DNA from: Centipeda felix | Lineage (GTDB): Bacteria; Bacillota; Negativicutes; Selenomonadales; Selenomonadaceae | NCBI RefSeq assembly: GCF_900186465.1 | Contig: NZ_LT891956.1 | Location: 155,625 to 219,624, forward strand | Length of the DNA stretch: 64,000 nt | Direction: 5' to 3' | Shown here: piece by piece, positions 17,434 through 26,198 of the stretch | Position numbering within the stretch: position 1 is the stretch's first letter | How the letters are laid out: every line of letters starts with the position of its first letter | The notes under the pieces: model-generated | Databases searched by the model: none | The model's input: only the letters and a program-made list of their open reading frames with translations | Told to the model about the DNA's origin: nothing | Made by a program: the position numbers and the translations under genes

Positions 17434-18929
17434 CATTATCATCCGTACAACAGAAAATTGTAGAGACACCTGGAAATTTAGTTGTTCGAGCCAGTGCAGG
17501 TACAGGAAAAACACATACAATGGTTACGAAAATCGCTGCTGAAATTGAGCAGAACCATTCACATAAAGTAATTGCTGCAATTACGTTTACAATTAAAGCT
17601 GCACAAGAGATCAAAGATCGCTTGATAATTGATATATCAAATCATTTCATTGGAACAAATAATAGCTTTGCGATTGAGGAGATTATCAAACCGTTTTTGA
17701 AAGATGTATATGGGGCTGCATATGACGATGATATGAGTACCGACTATTCTGTTCGTGTCGATACATTTGAAGAAGGCCTTGATAAAATAAAACAGGAGAA
17801 GGTGTTGTGTTCTTATAAGGAAAACAAAAATAATTTTATTTTTGACCTTGCTTTTGATATTATGAGTAAATCATCTGCATGTAAATTGTATCTTCAGGCA
17901 AAATATTTCAAGATATATATTGATGAATACCAAGATTGTGACAAGTCAATGCATAAATTCTTTATGTATATTTGTGATGATCTTGATATAGATACCTTTA
18001 TTGTTGGGGATGAAAAGCAATCCATCTATACATGGCGAGGGGCATATCCGGAAGCGTTTCGAGGCATTTGGGGAAAGCCTAATTTTCAGAAGATATTTAT
18101 GGGGGATAATTACCGTTCATGTAAGCAGATTCAAAATTACTCGAATCTATTATTTGAAGAAACGCGTGCGCTTTACAGATCGACGGATCGCCTCGACAAT
18201 ATTATTTGGATAATCTCTAATCAGAGAAGATGGGCAAATGACACACTTAGGCACATTGACATGGAAAAGAAGACAGCACTTTTACGCTATAGAAACAATG
18301 ATGCCGAAAGTGGAGCATCTGAACTGAGTCAAGCCGGAGCCCCATTTGTATTCATTCCCCAGCCGCCAATTGCAGACATCACAACAGAAACGGCTTGGTT
18401 ATATGCAGGAATTGCAAAGTATATTATCCTGCAAGAGTATTCGGTGTATGATTTGGTGTCTGAAATTCCCTCTGAAGGTACAGCTGAGCGTAAGAACATA
18501 GTAGCTATCAAGAAAAAACTTGATTTGATCGCGGAATCCCCAGAAGAACAGGAGTTTTGTGACGCTGTAATTGATTTATGTGAATATCTTGGTTATGAAT
18601 ACCGGGGCGAGCATTTGAGAAAACTATTTATAACGATCAACCAAAAAAGATATTATGCAGCATTTGATACAAATAAATATCAAAATATCGCACTCACACT
18701 TCACTCATCAAAAGGTTTGGAGTTTGACCAAGTAATATTATTTGTAGGCGACTATAATCTTTCAAAAAAAGAAGACATATATAATCATTACGTCGCAGTA
18801 ACTAGAGCAAAAGAAAAAGTAGTTATTATAAAGTTTGATGATTATCCTGGAAGTAAATTTGAAAATAATCTATCTGAGATCGTTGCGTTGAGTGGTTTGA
18901 ATATCGATGATTTAGTGACACTTGGATAA
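17430..18929 (+). CDS. gajB: Gabija protein GajB (UvrD-like helicase)
   Basis: A 499-residue superfamily-1 helicase. ATG 17430 overlaps the gajA stop and is preferred over an upstream in-frame start. Motif I is SAGTGKTH (22-29), motif II IDEYQDCD (164-171), motif III VGDEKQSIYTWRGA (192-205), and a late HSSKGLEFDQVI motif lies near residue 420. It is shorter than UvrD/PcrA and matches the size of GajB. In Gabija, GajB forms a large complex with GajA and is required for defence. The gene shares the low GC content of gajA. The region ends with no clear terminator before the methylase gene. Confidence 0.87.
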   Translation: MTLSSVQQKIVETPGNLVVRASAGTGKTHTMVTKIAAEIEQNHSHKVIAAITFTIKAAQEIKDRLIIDISNHFIGTNNSFAIEEIIKPFLKDVYGAAYDDDMSTDYSVRVDTFEEGLDKIKQEKVLCSYKENKNNFIFDLAFDIMSKSSACKLYLQAKYFKIYIDEYQDCDKSMHKFFMYICDDLDIDTFIVGDEKQSIYTWRGAYPEAFRGIWGKPNFQKIFMGDNYRSCKQIQNYSNLLFEETRALYRSTDRLDNIIWIISNQRRWANDTLRHIDMEKKTALLRYRNNDAESGASELSQAGAPFVFIPQPPIADITTETAWLYAGIAKYIILQEYSVYDLVSEIPSEGTAERKNIVAIKKKLDLIAESPEEQEFCDAVIDLCEYLGYEYRGEHLRKLFITINQKRYYAAFDTNKYQNIALTLHSSKGLEFDQVILFVGDYNLSKKEDIYNHYVAVTRAKEKVVIIKFDDYPGSKFENNLSEIVALSGLNIDDLVTLG

Positions 18930-19046
18930 TCGCAGTGAATTTTATATCGATGAGTGTTTGTCTGTTGTATATGATGCGTAGACTCTTGAAGTGGAGGAAC
19001 GGTGTATGTTCTGCAATATGTTATAATAAACGCCAAGGGGGTGTAT

Positions 19047-20942
19047 ATGAGTACATCGACAAATATGGACATAGCAGAAGAATATAAGGTAAAGCCCATC
19101 CTAAAGTGGGCAGGCGGGAAGACGCAGCTGCTCGGGGAGTTGTCTGCAAAGGTGCCGCCGCACTATGGAAAATACATTGAGCCGTTTTTTGGCGGCGGAG
19201 CTCTTTTTTTCGCGTTGGAGCCGGAGCACGCTGTTCTTGCGGACAGCAATCCGGAGCTCATCAATATGTACCGTGAAGTCGCATCGAATGCAGAGCAGGT
19301 CATCGCATATCTGGAGCAATATGAGAATACTGGCGAGCGTTTCTATGAGGTGCGTGCACTTGATTGGGAGCAGCTGCCTCCAGCAGAGGCGGCTGCACGG
19401 ATGATCTTCCTCAACAAGACGTGTTTTAACGGGCTTTACCGTGTCAATAAGAAGGGGCAGTTCAATGTCCCCTTTGGGCGGTATAAAAATCCAAAAATCT
19501 GTGATCGTGCGGCGATTCATGCAGCGTCGCGTGTCCTTTCGCGTGCAGAGATCATCTGCGGCGACTATCTGGATGTATTGGAACATCATGCGGCGGCGGG
19601 GGATCTGATCTTTCTGGATCCGCCGTATCTGCCGATCTCGGCGTATGCGGATTTCAAGCGCTATACGAAGGAGCAGTTCTACGAGGAGGATCATGTACGT
19701 CTCGCAGAGATGGTCGCACGTCTCTATGAGCGCGGGTGTTATGTCATCCTTACGAACTCGAACCATCCGCTCGTGCATGAGCTTTATGCGCCGTACCGGA
19801 TTGATATCATTCAGACGAAGCGACATATTTCCTGCAATGGGAAGAGTCGTAAAGGAGAAGATGTAATCGTAACAGCAACCCCTGCGCCGTATCCGCGTAT
19901 TACGCTCGGCGATGTACCTCTTTCGCCGCAGGCTTCACACTATCCACCGACGCGTTTCATGGGGTCGAAGCAGAAGCTTCTCCATGAGGTTTGGGCGGTC
20001 GCGTCACAGTTTGACGCAGAGACCATCACAGATCTCTTTTCTGGCTCGGGGATTGTCAGCTATATGTTCAAGGCGCAGGGCAAGACTGTCCTGAGCAATG
20101 ATTATATGGCGATGTCAGCGACGTTCTCAAAGGCGATGGTGGAAAATAATACGGTTACACTTTCGTCACGCACGGCGGAGGAGCTGCTTCTCGCGCAGAA
20201 GGAATCGGATCACTTTGTTGCACAAACGTTTCAAGGAATCTACTATACGGATGCGGAGAATGAGCTGATTGATACGCTGCGGACAAATATTCGTGATCTG
20301 CACAATCCGTACGAGCGAGCGATTGCGATGACGGCACTCATTCGCGCATGCATCAAGAAACGTCCACGCGGCATCTTTACATATACAGGGCATCGTTATG
20401 ATGATGGCAGAAAAGATCTGAAAAAATCATTGGCAGAACAGTTCCTTGCGGCAGTGGAATTGGTGAATGCGGCGATTTTTGACAACGGTCGGGTGAACCG
20501 CTCGCGCTGGGGCGATGCGATGACGCTCCGAACACCGGCGGAGCTCGTCTACATGGATCCGCCCTACTACTCACCGCTCTCGGACAATGAATATGTGCGC
20601 CGTTACCATTTCGTTGAGGGACTTGCACGGGATTGGGAGGGCGTGGAGATTCAGGCGCATACGCTGACGAAAAAATTCAAGTCCTATCCAACTCCATTCT
20701 CCTCACGTCTCGGTGCGGCAGAGGCATTTGACCGCCTGTTTCGTAAGTTCGCTCAGAGTATTCTGGTTGTGTCTTACTCTTCAAACAGCCTGCCGACCCA
20801 GGAGGAGATGCTTGCTCTGATGGCAAAATACAAGGAGCACGTTGAGGTAATTCCTGTGGACTATCGCTACTCATTCGGCAATCAGGGGGCTGCGAAAACA
20901 CATCGGAACTCTGTGCAGGAGTATCTCTTTGTCGGGTATTGA
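19047..20942 (+). CDS. Fused tandem D12-class adenine DNA methyltransferase (type IIS)
   Basis: ATG 19047 is chosen because AAGGGGG lies just upstream (the frame is open from 19002), giving 631 residues. Two complete Dam-like methyltransferase domains are present. The first has WAGGKTQL (21-28), FGGGAL (48-53) and DPPY (191-194). The second has FMGSKQKL (304-311), FSGSGIVS (331-338) and DPPY (504-507). M.FokI-type enzymes have this layout because each half methylates one strand of an asymmetric site. The restriction gene follows after 9 bp. Its role is to protect host DNA by N6-adenine methylation. GC content is close to the genome average, unlike gajAB. Confidence 0.9.
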   Translation: MSTSTNMDIAEEYKVKPILKWAGGKTQLLGELSAKVPPHYGKYIEPFFGGGALFFALEPEHAVLADSNPELINMYREVASNAEQVIAYLEQYENTGERFYEVRALDWEQLPPAEAAARMIFLNKTCFNGLYRVNKKGQFNVPFGRYKNPKICDRAAIHAASRVLSRAEIICGDYLDVLEHHAAAGDLIFLDPPYLPISAYADFKRYTKEQFYEEDHVRLAEMVARLYERGCYVILTNSNHPLVHELYAPYRIDIIQTKRHISCNGKSRKGEDVIVTATPAPYPRITLGDVPLSPQASHYPPTRFMGSKQKLLHEVWAVASQFDAETITDLFSGSGIVSYMFKAQGKTVLSNDYMAMSATFSKAMVENNTVTLSSRTAEELLLAQKESDHFVAQTFQGIYYTDAENELIDTLRTNIRDLHNPYERAIAMTALIRACIKKRPRGIFTYTGHRYDDGRKDLKKSLAEQFLAAVELVNAAIFDNGRVNRSRWGDAMTLRTPAELVYMDPPYYSPLSDNEYVRRYHFVEGLARDWEGVEIQAHTLTKKFKSYPTPFSSRLGAAEAFDRLFRKFAQSILVVSYSSNSLPTQEEMLALMAKYKEHVEVIPVDYRYSFGNQGAAKTHRNSVQEYLFVGY

Positions 20943-20951
20943 GGGGATGTC

Positions 20952-22772
20952 ATGATGGTGCGGGAAATCGATATCTGGTTGGTCGGCAATACGGGATTGC
21001 GCAGCCCGAACCGTATTCAGGAGGGGTTTCGTATCTACGCGGAGTCTCCATTTGTGGGGAATTTTCGCGGGCGGGACAACGAAATTGGTTTCATGAATCT
21101 TCTCAATGAACGCGGCATCATTCACAATGAGGCTGGCAAGGATGCCTCCGGCAGTCATGCACGAAAGTGGCGGCTGATGTTCGCGAAGAACGGACTGATT
21201 TACCCCAAGCTGAAAAAGATGAAGGAGAAACAGGCCTCTCTTGGTGCACTCGACACTGTTACGCCGTTTGGACGTACGTTCCTCATGGCAGACACCTATC
21301 CAGCGATGCAGGAGTGCTTCCTCCGTGCGATGAGCGTGGCACAGGAGATCCTGCCGGAGGGAGGCTATTTCGCACCACTGCGTTGGGTGCTGACAATTAT
21401 GTTGGAGCTCGAGCGACGCACGGGTTCGTCCGAGATCAGCCGTATCGAGTTTGCCCTCTGGGCACAGACGACAACACCGCAGGACGATCTCTCTGCCGTT
21501 GTGGATCGCATTCTTGACCTCAGGGAGCGCCGTCAACATGCTGCGTCGAAGAGGAAGTTTGATCGCGGCGAAATCGAACGGCGTGCGGAGTGCTACCACA
21601 AGAAAGCGGATAATTTTCTCGACTACGCAGATATGAATATGCGCTATCTCAGGATCACAGGCATCTTCCAACGCAGAGGCAGAGGGCTGATGATCTTGCC
21701 GACGAAGCGTGTTCTGGCGGAGCAGCTTGCGCAGTCATCGGTGTCGGAGAATTCGCTCCTACATTCATATAAAGTATTGTGTGCCGGAGCTCCTCTACCG
21801 ACGGACGATGTTCCCGTTGCGCGCAAATTGTTGGATGCGCTGCAAAAACTCCTAAAGGAGCGGCACATCGCATTTGAGCCTCCCGCGCCACCTCTCGAGA
21901 CAGCGGTACAGATCAATGTCGCACGACAGAGACTGGAGCAGCTCTTGGCGCAGACAGATGAGATGCAGTATGCGCAGCGCCAATGCCACGAGTGGCGTGA
22001 GATCTCTGACTATATGACACTCATCCTGCGCGGCGGCGGGAAGAAGACCTATGATGAGGACTACGAAATCGAGGTGCCGCGGGATGAGCTGCCTGTGTAT
22101 CTCGAGTGGATTCTGTGGCGTGCAATTCTTGCCATCAATCACCTGACTACGATGCCGTATGAGGTGCGCGGGTTTAAGATGGATGCGGATTTTATGCCGG
22201 TCAGCACCGCAGGCGGCGGCAAGGGCGATCTCTACAGCGAGTTCGACGATTTTGCGATTCTCACGGAGGTTACGATGTCCTCGTCCTCGCGGCAGGAGGC
22301 GATGGAGGGGGAGCCGGTGCGTCGTCATGTTTCTGATGCGGTTCTCCGATGGGCACCCAAGCCGGTCTACGGACTCTTTATTGCGGTGAAAATTGATACG
22401 AATACGGCTGAGACATTTCGCCATGGGATATGGTATACGAAGGAGGATGTGCGGCAAGAGCTGCAGATCGTTCCATTGACACTGGCACAGTACCAGATGT
22501 ATTTTAATGCAATGTTTTCTTCCGGTGACGCAGTACCTGCACGTGTGCGTGAGCTGCTGCGCTGTTGCGGGGAGAATCGTGCGGTGATGGATGCGCCTGC
22601 ATGGAAGTCACATATTGAACATACTGTGCGAAGCCATGTAGATGAGCTGCAACGGATGTCACAGACGGGTAGCCATGCCTACATCTACGAGGAAGGGCAG
22701 ACCCTCACGGCGGCGGACAGGAAGTGTTTTGATCGGGATACGGATTTGTCACAGGGCATGCAAATTCGTTAA
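20952..22772 (+). CDS. AlwI-family type IIS restriction endonuclease
   Basis: A 606-residue protein starting MMVREIDIWLVGNTGLRSP behind GAGGGG. The N-terminal half is the AlwI-like DNA-recognition region (VGNFRGRDNEIGFMNLLNERG). The C-terminal half has a PD-(D/E)xK-like core with EFDDFAILTEVTMSSSSRQE and GEPVRRHV near residue 440. AlwI cuts outside the asymmetric site GGATC; the exact site of this enzyme cannot be read from sequence. It is coupled to the fused methyltransferase. Its TAA stop (22770-22772) shares its last base with the first base of a MITE-like repeat, which suggests the repeat inserted at, or replaced, the gene's 3' end. Confidence 0.82.
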   Translation: MMVREIDIWLVGNTGLRSPNRIQEGFRIYAESPFVGNFRGRDNEIGFMNLLNERGIIHNEAGKDASGSHARKWRLMFAKNGLIYPKLKKMKEKQASLGALDTVTPFGRTFLMADTYPAMQECFLRAMSVAQEILPEGGYFAPLRWVLTIMLELERRTGSSEISRIEFALWAQTTTPQDDLSAVVDRILDLRERRQHAASKRKFDRGEIERRAECYHKKADNFLDYADMNMRYLRITGIFQRRGRGLMILPTKRVLAEQLAQSSVSENSLLHSYKVLCAGAPLPTDDVPVARKLLDALQKLLKERHIAFEPPAPPLETAVQINVARQRLEQLLAQTDEMQYAQRQCHEWREISDYMTLILRGGGKKTYDEDYEIEVPRDELPVYLEWILWRAILAINHLTTMPYEVRGFKMDADFMPVSTAGGGKGDLYSEFDDFAILTEVTMSSSSRQEAMEGEPVRRHVSDAVLRWAPKPVYGLFIAVKIDTNTAETFRHGIWYTKEDVRQELQIVPLTLAQYQMYFNAMFSSGDAVPARVRELLRCCGENRAVMDAPAWKSHIEHTVRSHVDELQRMSQTGSHAYIYEEGQTLTAADRKCFDRDTDLSQGMQIR

Positions 22773-22930
22773 GGAATCTCTGATAAAATGAAGGCTGTCC
22801 GATTGGTGGAGATTTTTTCCTGTTCAGGAGGCACTCGGATGGATAGCCAGAGCTATGTGGAGTGGGGGAGAACGAAATGTGGGAAAAAAGATGCGCTAAG
22901 ATGACGTTGCTGAATTTACCAGTGCTTCCA
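22772..22930 (-). repeat. MITE-like repeat, copy C
   Basis: About 159 bp in reverse orientation relative to copies A and B. It starts AGGAATCTCTGATAAAATGA and ends TTTACCAGTGCTTCC. The inner hairpin ATAGCCAGAGCTAT and the GATGCGCTAAGATG block are recognisable. It begins in the stop codon of the restriction endonuclease gene and closes the right side of the defence island. Confidence 0.75.
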
Positions 22931-22947
22931 TAATACCCAAGGGAATC

Positions 22948-22991
22948 GAGCTGTTGCATGGGGAAAAACACCTTCGTGCAGCAGCTCTTAT
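22948..22991 (+). terminator. Terminator-like hairpin after the restriction locus
   Basis: The arms GAGCTGTTGCA and TGCAGCAGCTC pair around a loop containing CCTTCG. The downstream T-run is weak. The stem is related to those at 13749 and 58021. Confidence 0.5.
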
Positions 22992-23102
22992 GTTTTCCAG
23001 GGCTGTTGGACGTGTCCTTTTTTCTCTTGCTGCGGAATATGTTATAATAGAAGAAAACAAAGAGAGTGTTTCTCATACTGTGCGCGGCAAAGGAGGTGTA
23101 TC

Positions 23103-24005
23103 ATGCAGCGGCGATATATTTTTACGGGACTGGTGCTTGCTTTGTTGGCCGGTGTATTCTTCTACCTCCGTGCCGAGCAGCGGACGCAGATCGATTTCGA
23201 GCAGGTGGAGCCGATCCCGGGGTACAAGATGGAGATGCGGGAGCCGCCGCTGCGGGTGGCGATGATCTCGGTGCTGAACCATGCGCGCACGGAGGGCTAT
23301 CAAAGTCAGATGGTGCGCAGTCTCGGGCGGCTGCTCGGACGGCCGGTGCTGCTCCTGCATCGCCGCAGCTACGCCGAGATCAATCAGCTGTTGGCGAAGG
23401 GGGATGCGGATGTAGCGTTTCTGTCGAGCGGTGCATATATGGTGTATGGAAAAAAGGAGGATGTACGCCTCTTGGCGATGCCGGAGCGGAGCGGAACGAA
23501 CTACTATTTCTCGTATGTGATTGTCCCGCGTACGAGCCGCATCGAGTCGCTTGCGGAGCTGCGCGGGCGGCGGTTCGTCTATGTGGACCCGATGAGCTAC
23601 TCGGGCTATCTTGAGCTGCGTGCATATCTGCGGAAAATGGGCGAGGATCCCGAGACGTTCTTCCGCTCCTCCTACTTCACCTACAGTCACGACGACTCGC
23701 TGCGTGCGGTGGCGGACGGTCTGGTGGATGGCGGCGTGATTGCGAGCCTGACATATGACTACTATCAGGAGTATGCGCCCGCGATGCTCGAGCAGGTGCG
23801 GATCGTACAGGTGCTGCCGGGGAGCGGGATGGGTCCTGTGGTGGCGCGGCGCGATCTGAGGGAGGCGGATGCGGTGCAGGAGATCCTGCTGCATCTGGAC
23901 AGAGATCCGGAGGCAAAGGAGGCGATGGAGCAGCTGCTCATCGACCGCTTCGTACCGCCGCAGCCGGAGCTCTATCCGCGGTTCTCGCCGGAAGAGGGGA
24001 TCTGA
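23103..24005 (+). CDS. PhnD-like periplasmic binding protein, probable sensor component
   Basis: A 300-residue protein anchored by one N-terminal hydrophobic segment (YIFTGLVLALLAGVFFYL, residues 5-22), with no lipobox cysteine. The rest is a type-2 periplasmic binding fold of the PhnD/phosphonate group (LAKGDADVAFLSSGAYMVYG near residue 98; GRRFVYVDPMSYSGYLELRAY). No ABC transporter is adjacent. Instead its stop overlaps the start of a histidine kinase gene (TGATG). HptA of Staphylococcus has the same placement: a PhnD-like protein that binds glucose-6-phosphate and signals to the HptS kinase. An equivalent sensing role is inferred. Confidence 0.75.
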   Translation: MQRRYIFTGLVLALLAGVFFYLRAEQRTQIDFEQVEPIPGYKMEMREPPLRVAMISVLNHARTEGYQSQMVRSLGRLLGRPVLLLHRRSYAEINQLLAKGDADVAFLSSGAYMVYGKKEDVRLLAMPERSGTNYYFSYVIVPRTSRIESLAELRGRRFVYVDPMSYSGYLELRAYLRKMGEDPETFFRSSYFTYSHDDSLRAVADGLVDGGVIASLTYDYYQEYAPAMLEQVRIVQVLPGSGMGPVVARRDLREADAVQEILLHLDRDPEAKEAMEQLLIDRFVPPQPELYPRFSPEEGI

Positions 24006-25405
24006 TGCAGTATTTTGCAAAGCTCCGCATTGCGGGCAAGCTGACGGTGATCGTGATGGGGATTGTGCTGCTCTTCGCCATTCTCTCGGGTGCGCTCATG
24101 CTCGTCACGCTGTCCGACATCATGCGTGCGTCACTGGAGCGGCGCGGGCTGAGCGTGGCGGCAGAGGTGGCGGAGCTCAGCAGCGACGCGCTGCAGACGG
24201 GCAATCTCTTTGCGCTCGAGGAGCTGATTCACACAGAGAAGCGCAACAATGACTTTGTATCGTATATCTTTTTGCTGGACACGGACGGACGTGTGATGGC
24301 GCATACCTTTCCAAAGGGGATGCCGCTGCATCTGCGCGAGCTGCACGGAGCGGATGGTGCAGAGCCGGAGGTGCTGCGCGTGGACACGAGCCTCGGGCAG
24401 ATCCAGGACATCCGCTGGCCGATCGAGGGCGGTGCGCTTGGCGCGGTTCGCGTCGGTGTGAGCGAGGATGCGCTGCGGGAGCTGTTGGTCTCCAATGTGC
24501 TGAAAATGCTGGGGATAACGCTGGTCATCCTGCTCCTCGCGGCGGTGCTGATCTTTCGCCTGTCGGAGATCCTGACGCGTCCGCTCCATCATCTGATGGA
24601 ACGTGCGGAGCATATCTCCAAGGGGCATTTCTCGGGGCGTGCGATCACGTTCCCCGCGACAGATGAGATCGGGCGTCTGGCGAATGCGATGAACGATATG
24701 GAGCGACATCTGCGCGAGGGTGCGCAGGAGCGCAGCCGTCTCCTGCGGCACATCATCACGGCGCAGGAGGAGGAGCGTAAGCGGATTGCAATGGAGCTGC
24801 ACGACGAGAGCGGGCAGACGCTGACGGCACTGCTCTTTTCCCTGCGTGCGCTCGCGAACGAGACGGACGATGAAAATATGCAGAAGGCGCTGCTCGCGAT
24901 CCGTGACGAGACGGCGGATACGCTCGCGCGGCTGCGGAATCTCGCAGTGGAGCTGCGCCCGCCGGCACTGGATGAGTTGGGGATTGAGGCGGCACTTGAG
25001 AAGCTGGTCGCGGACTATCGGCGCAAGCACGCGGTGGGCATCGAGCTCGTCTGCGCGGTCGAGGCGGTGCCCGGCGACGTGGAGAGTCTGGCGGTCTATC
25101 GGATCGTGCAGGAGTGCCTGACGAACATCGTGCGGCATTCCCACGCGACGCGGGCACAGATTCGCCTGACCGCAGAGGAGCGCATCGTGCTCTATGTGAA
25201 GGACAACGGCGACGGCATTACGCAGGAGCGCATCCGTGCGGCGCGGCGCGAGAACCACATGGGGATCTACGGGATCGTGGAGCGCGTGCGCCTGCTCGCG
25301 GGGCGGATGGAGCTCTCTGCAGAGCTGCCGGAGTGGACGACGGTCTATCGCATTGAGCTGCGTGGAAGGGGAGGGCTGACGGATGAATCTGATGATTGTG
25401 GATGA
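24005..25405 (+). CDS. HAMP-containing NarX/UhpB-type sensor histidine kinase
   Basis: A 466-residue inner-membrane kinase. TM1 (about 13-33) and TM2 (about 165-185) flank a periplasmic sensor of about 130 residues, followed by HAMP, a HisKA_3 dimerisation domain with the phospho-acceptor in RIAMELHDESGQTLTALL near residue 262, and an HATPase_c domain with VKDNGDGIT and GIYGIVERVR. It is the NarX/DegS/UhpB class, which pairs with LuxR-type response regulators; one follows directly with a 23-bp overlap. The start overlaps the binding-protein gene, so the three are co-expressed. Confidence 0.9.
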   Translation: MQYFAKLRIAGKLTVIVMGIVLLFAILSGALMLVTLSDIMRASLERRGLSVAAEVAELSSDALQTGNLFALEELIHTEKRNNDFVSYIFLLDTDGRVMAHTFPKGMPLHLRELHGADGAEPEVLRVDTSLGQIQDIRWPIEGGALGAVRVGVSEDALRELLVSNVLKMLGITLVILLLAAVLIFRLSEILTRPLHHLMERAEHISKGHFSGRAITFPATDEIGRLANAMNDMERHLREGAQERSRLLRHIITAQEEERKRIAMELHDESGQTLTALLFSLRALANETDDENMQKALLAIRDETADTLARLRNLAVELRPPALDELGIEAALEKLVADYRRKHAVGIELVCAVEAVPGDVESLAVYRIVQECLTNIVRHSHATRAQIRLTAEERIVLYVKDNGDGITQERIRAARRENHMGIYGIVERVRLLAGRMELSAELPEWTTVYRIELRGRGGLTDESDDCG

Positions 25406-26021
25406 CCATTTGCTGATCCGCGCGGGGATGAAGCTGCTGCTCAAAAACACGTCCGCCTATACGGTGACGGCGGAGGCGGAGAGCGGCGAGGAGGCACTGC
25501 GGCTGCTGGCGGCGCAGCCGATCGACCTCGTGATCATGGACATCTCGATGCCGGGGATGGGCGGGCTCGCCTGCATCCGCGAGATCCGCGCACACTATCC
25601 TGCGGTGAAGATCCTCGTGCTGAGCATGCACGAGGATGAGGAGTATATCTACAAGGCGATGCAGTACGGGGCGATGGGCTATCTGCCCAAGACCTCGGCG
25701 GACAACGAGCTGTTCGATGCGCTGCAGGCACTTTCGCAGGGACGGCGTTACCTCAGTCCGAATGCACAGCAGTCACTCATGGACATCATGTTCCGCCCCG
25801 CAGAGGAGGCGGCGGATGACCCACGCAGCGTGCTCACGGCGCGGGAGCGGGAGGTCTTTGACGAGCTGATCCACGGGTATACGATCACGGAGATTGCCGA
25901 GCGGCTGCATCTCAGTGTAAAGACAGTGGACACACATAAGAAACATATCTACGAGAAACTCCACTGCAGTCGGCGCAGCGATCTTGTCACGCTCGCCCTG
26001 CGGAACGGGCTTTTACAGTAG
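25383..26021 (+). CDS. NarL/UhpA-family response regulator
   Basis: A 212-residue two-domain regulator. The receiver domain has DD at residues 7-8, phospho-acceptor Asp53 in VIMDISMPGMGG, and the conserved Lys in YLPKTS. A LuxR-type helix-turn-helix occupies about residues 150-205 (LTAREREVFDELIHGYTITE, VKTVDTHKKHIYEKL). It overlaps the kinase gene and is followed by a strong terminator. Its likely target is the sugar-phosphate transporter gene 178 bp downstream, as UhpA activates uhpT. Confidence 0.92.
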   Translation: MNLMIVDDHLLIRAGMKLLLKNTSAYTVTAEAESGEEALRLLAAQPIDLVIMDISMPGMGGLACIREIRAHYPAVKILVLSMHEDEEYIYKAMQYGAMGYLPKTSADNELFDALQALSQGRRYLSPNAQQSLMDIMFRPAEEAADDPRSVLTAREREVFDELIHGYTITEIAERLHLSVKTVDTHKKHIYEKLHCSRRSDLVTLALRNGLLQ

Positions 26022-26037
26022 CGTGCCGAGACATATC

Positions 26038-26077
26038 AAAAGAACCCACATCGGATTTTTTCTGATGTGGGGTTCTT
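26038..26077 (+). terminator. Terminator after response regulator
   Basis: The arms AAGAACCC-ACATC and GATGTGGGGTTCTT form a hairpin with a T-rich loop and a T-rich 3' flank. It separates the sensory operon from the transporter gene, implying a separate regulated promoter; a TATACT box lies at 26156-26161. Confidence 0.7.
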
Positions 26078-26198
26078 GTATTTCTGATGGAAAAATGGGG
26101 GGAAATCCGAGGGAAAAACAGAACTTTGCCGATGGTCGGGCAATGCGGCATTCGCTATACTGCAGACAGCATAAAATTTTCAAGGGGGATGGAGTTAT

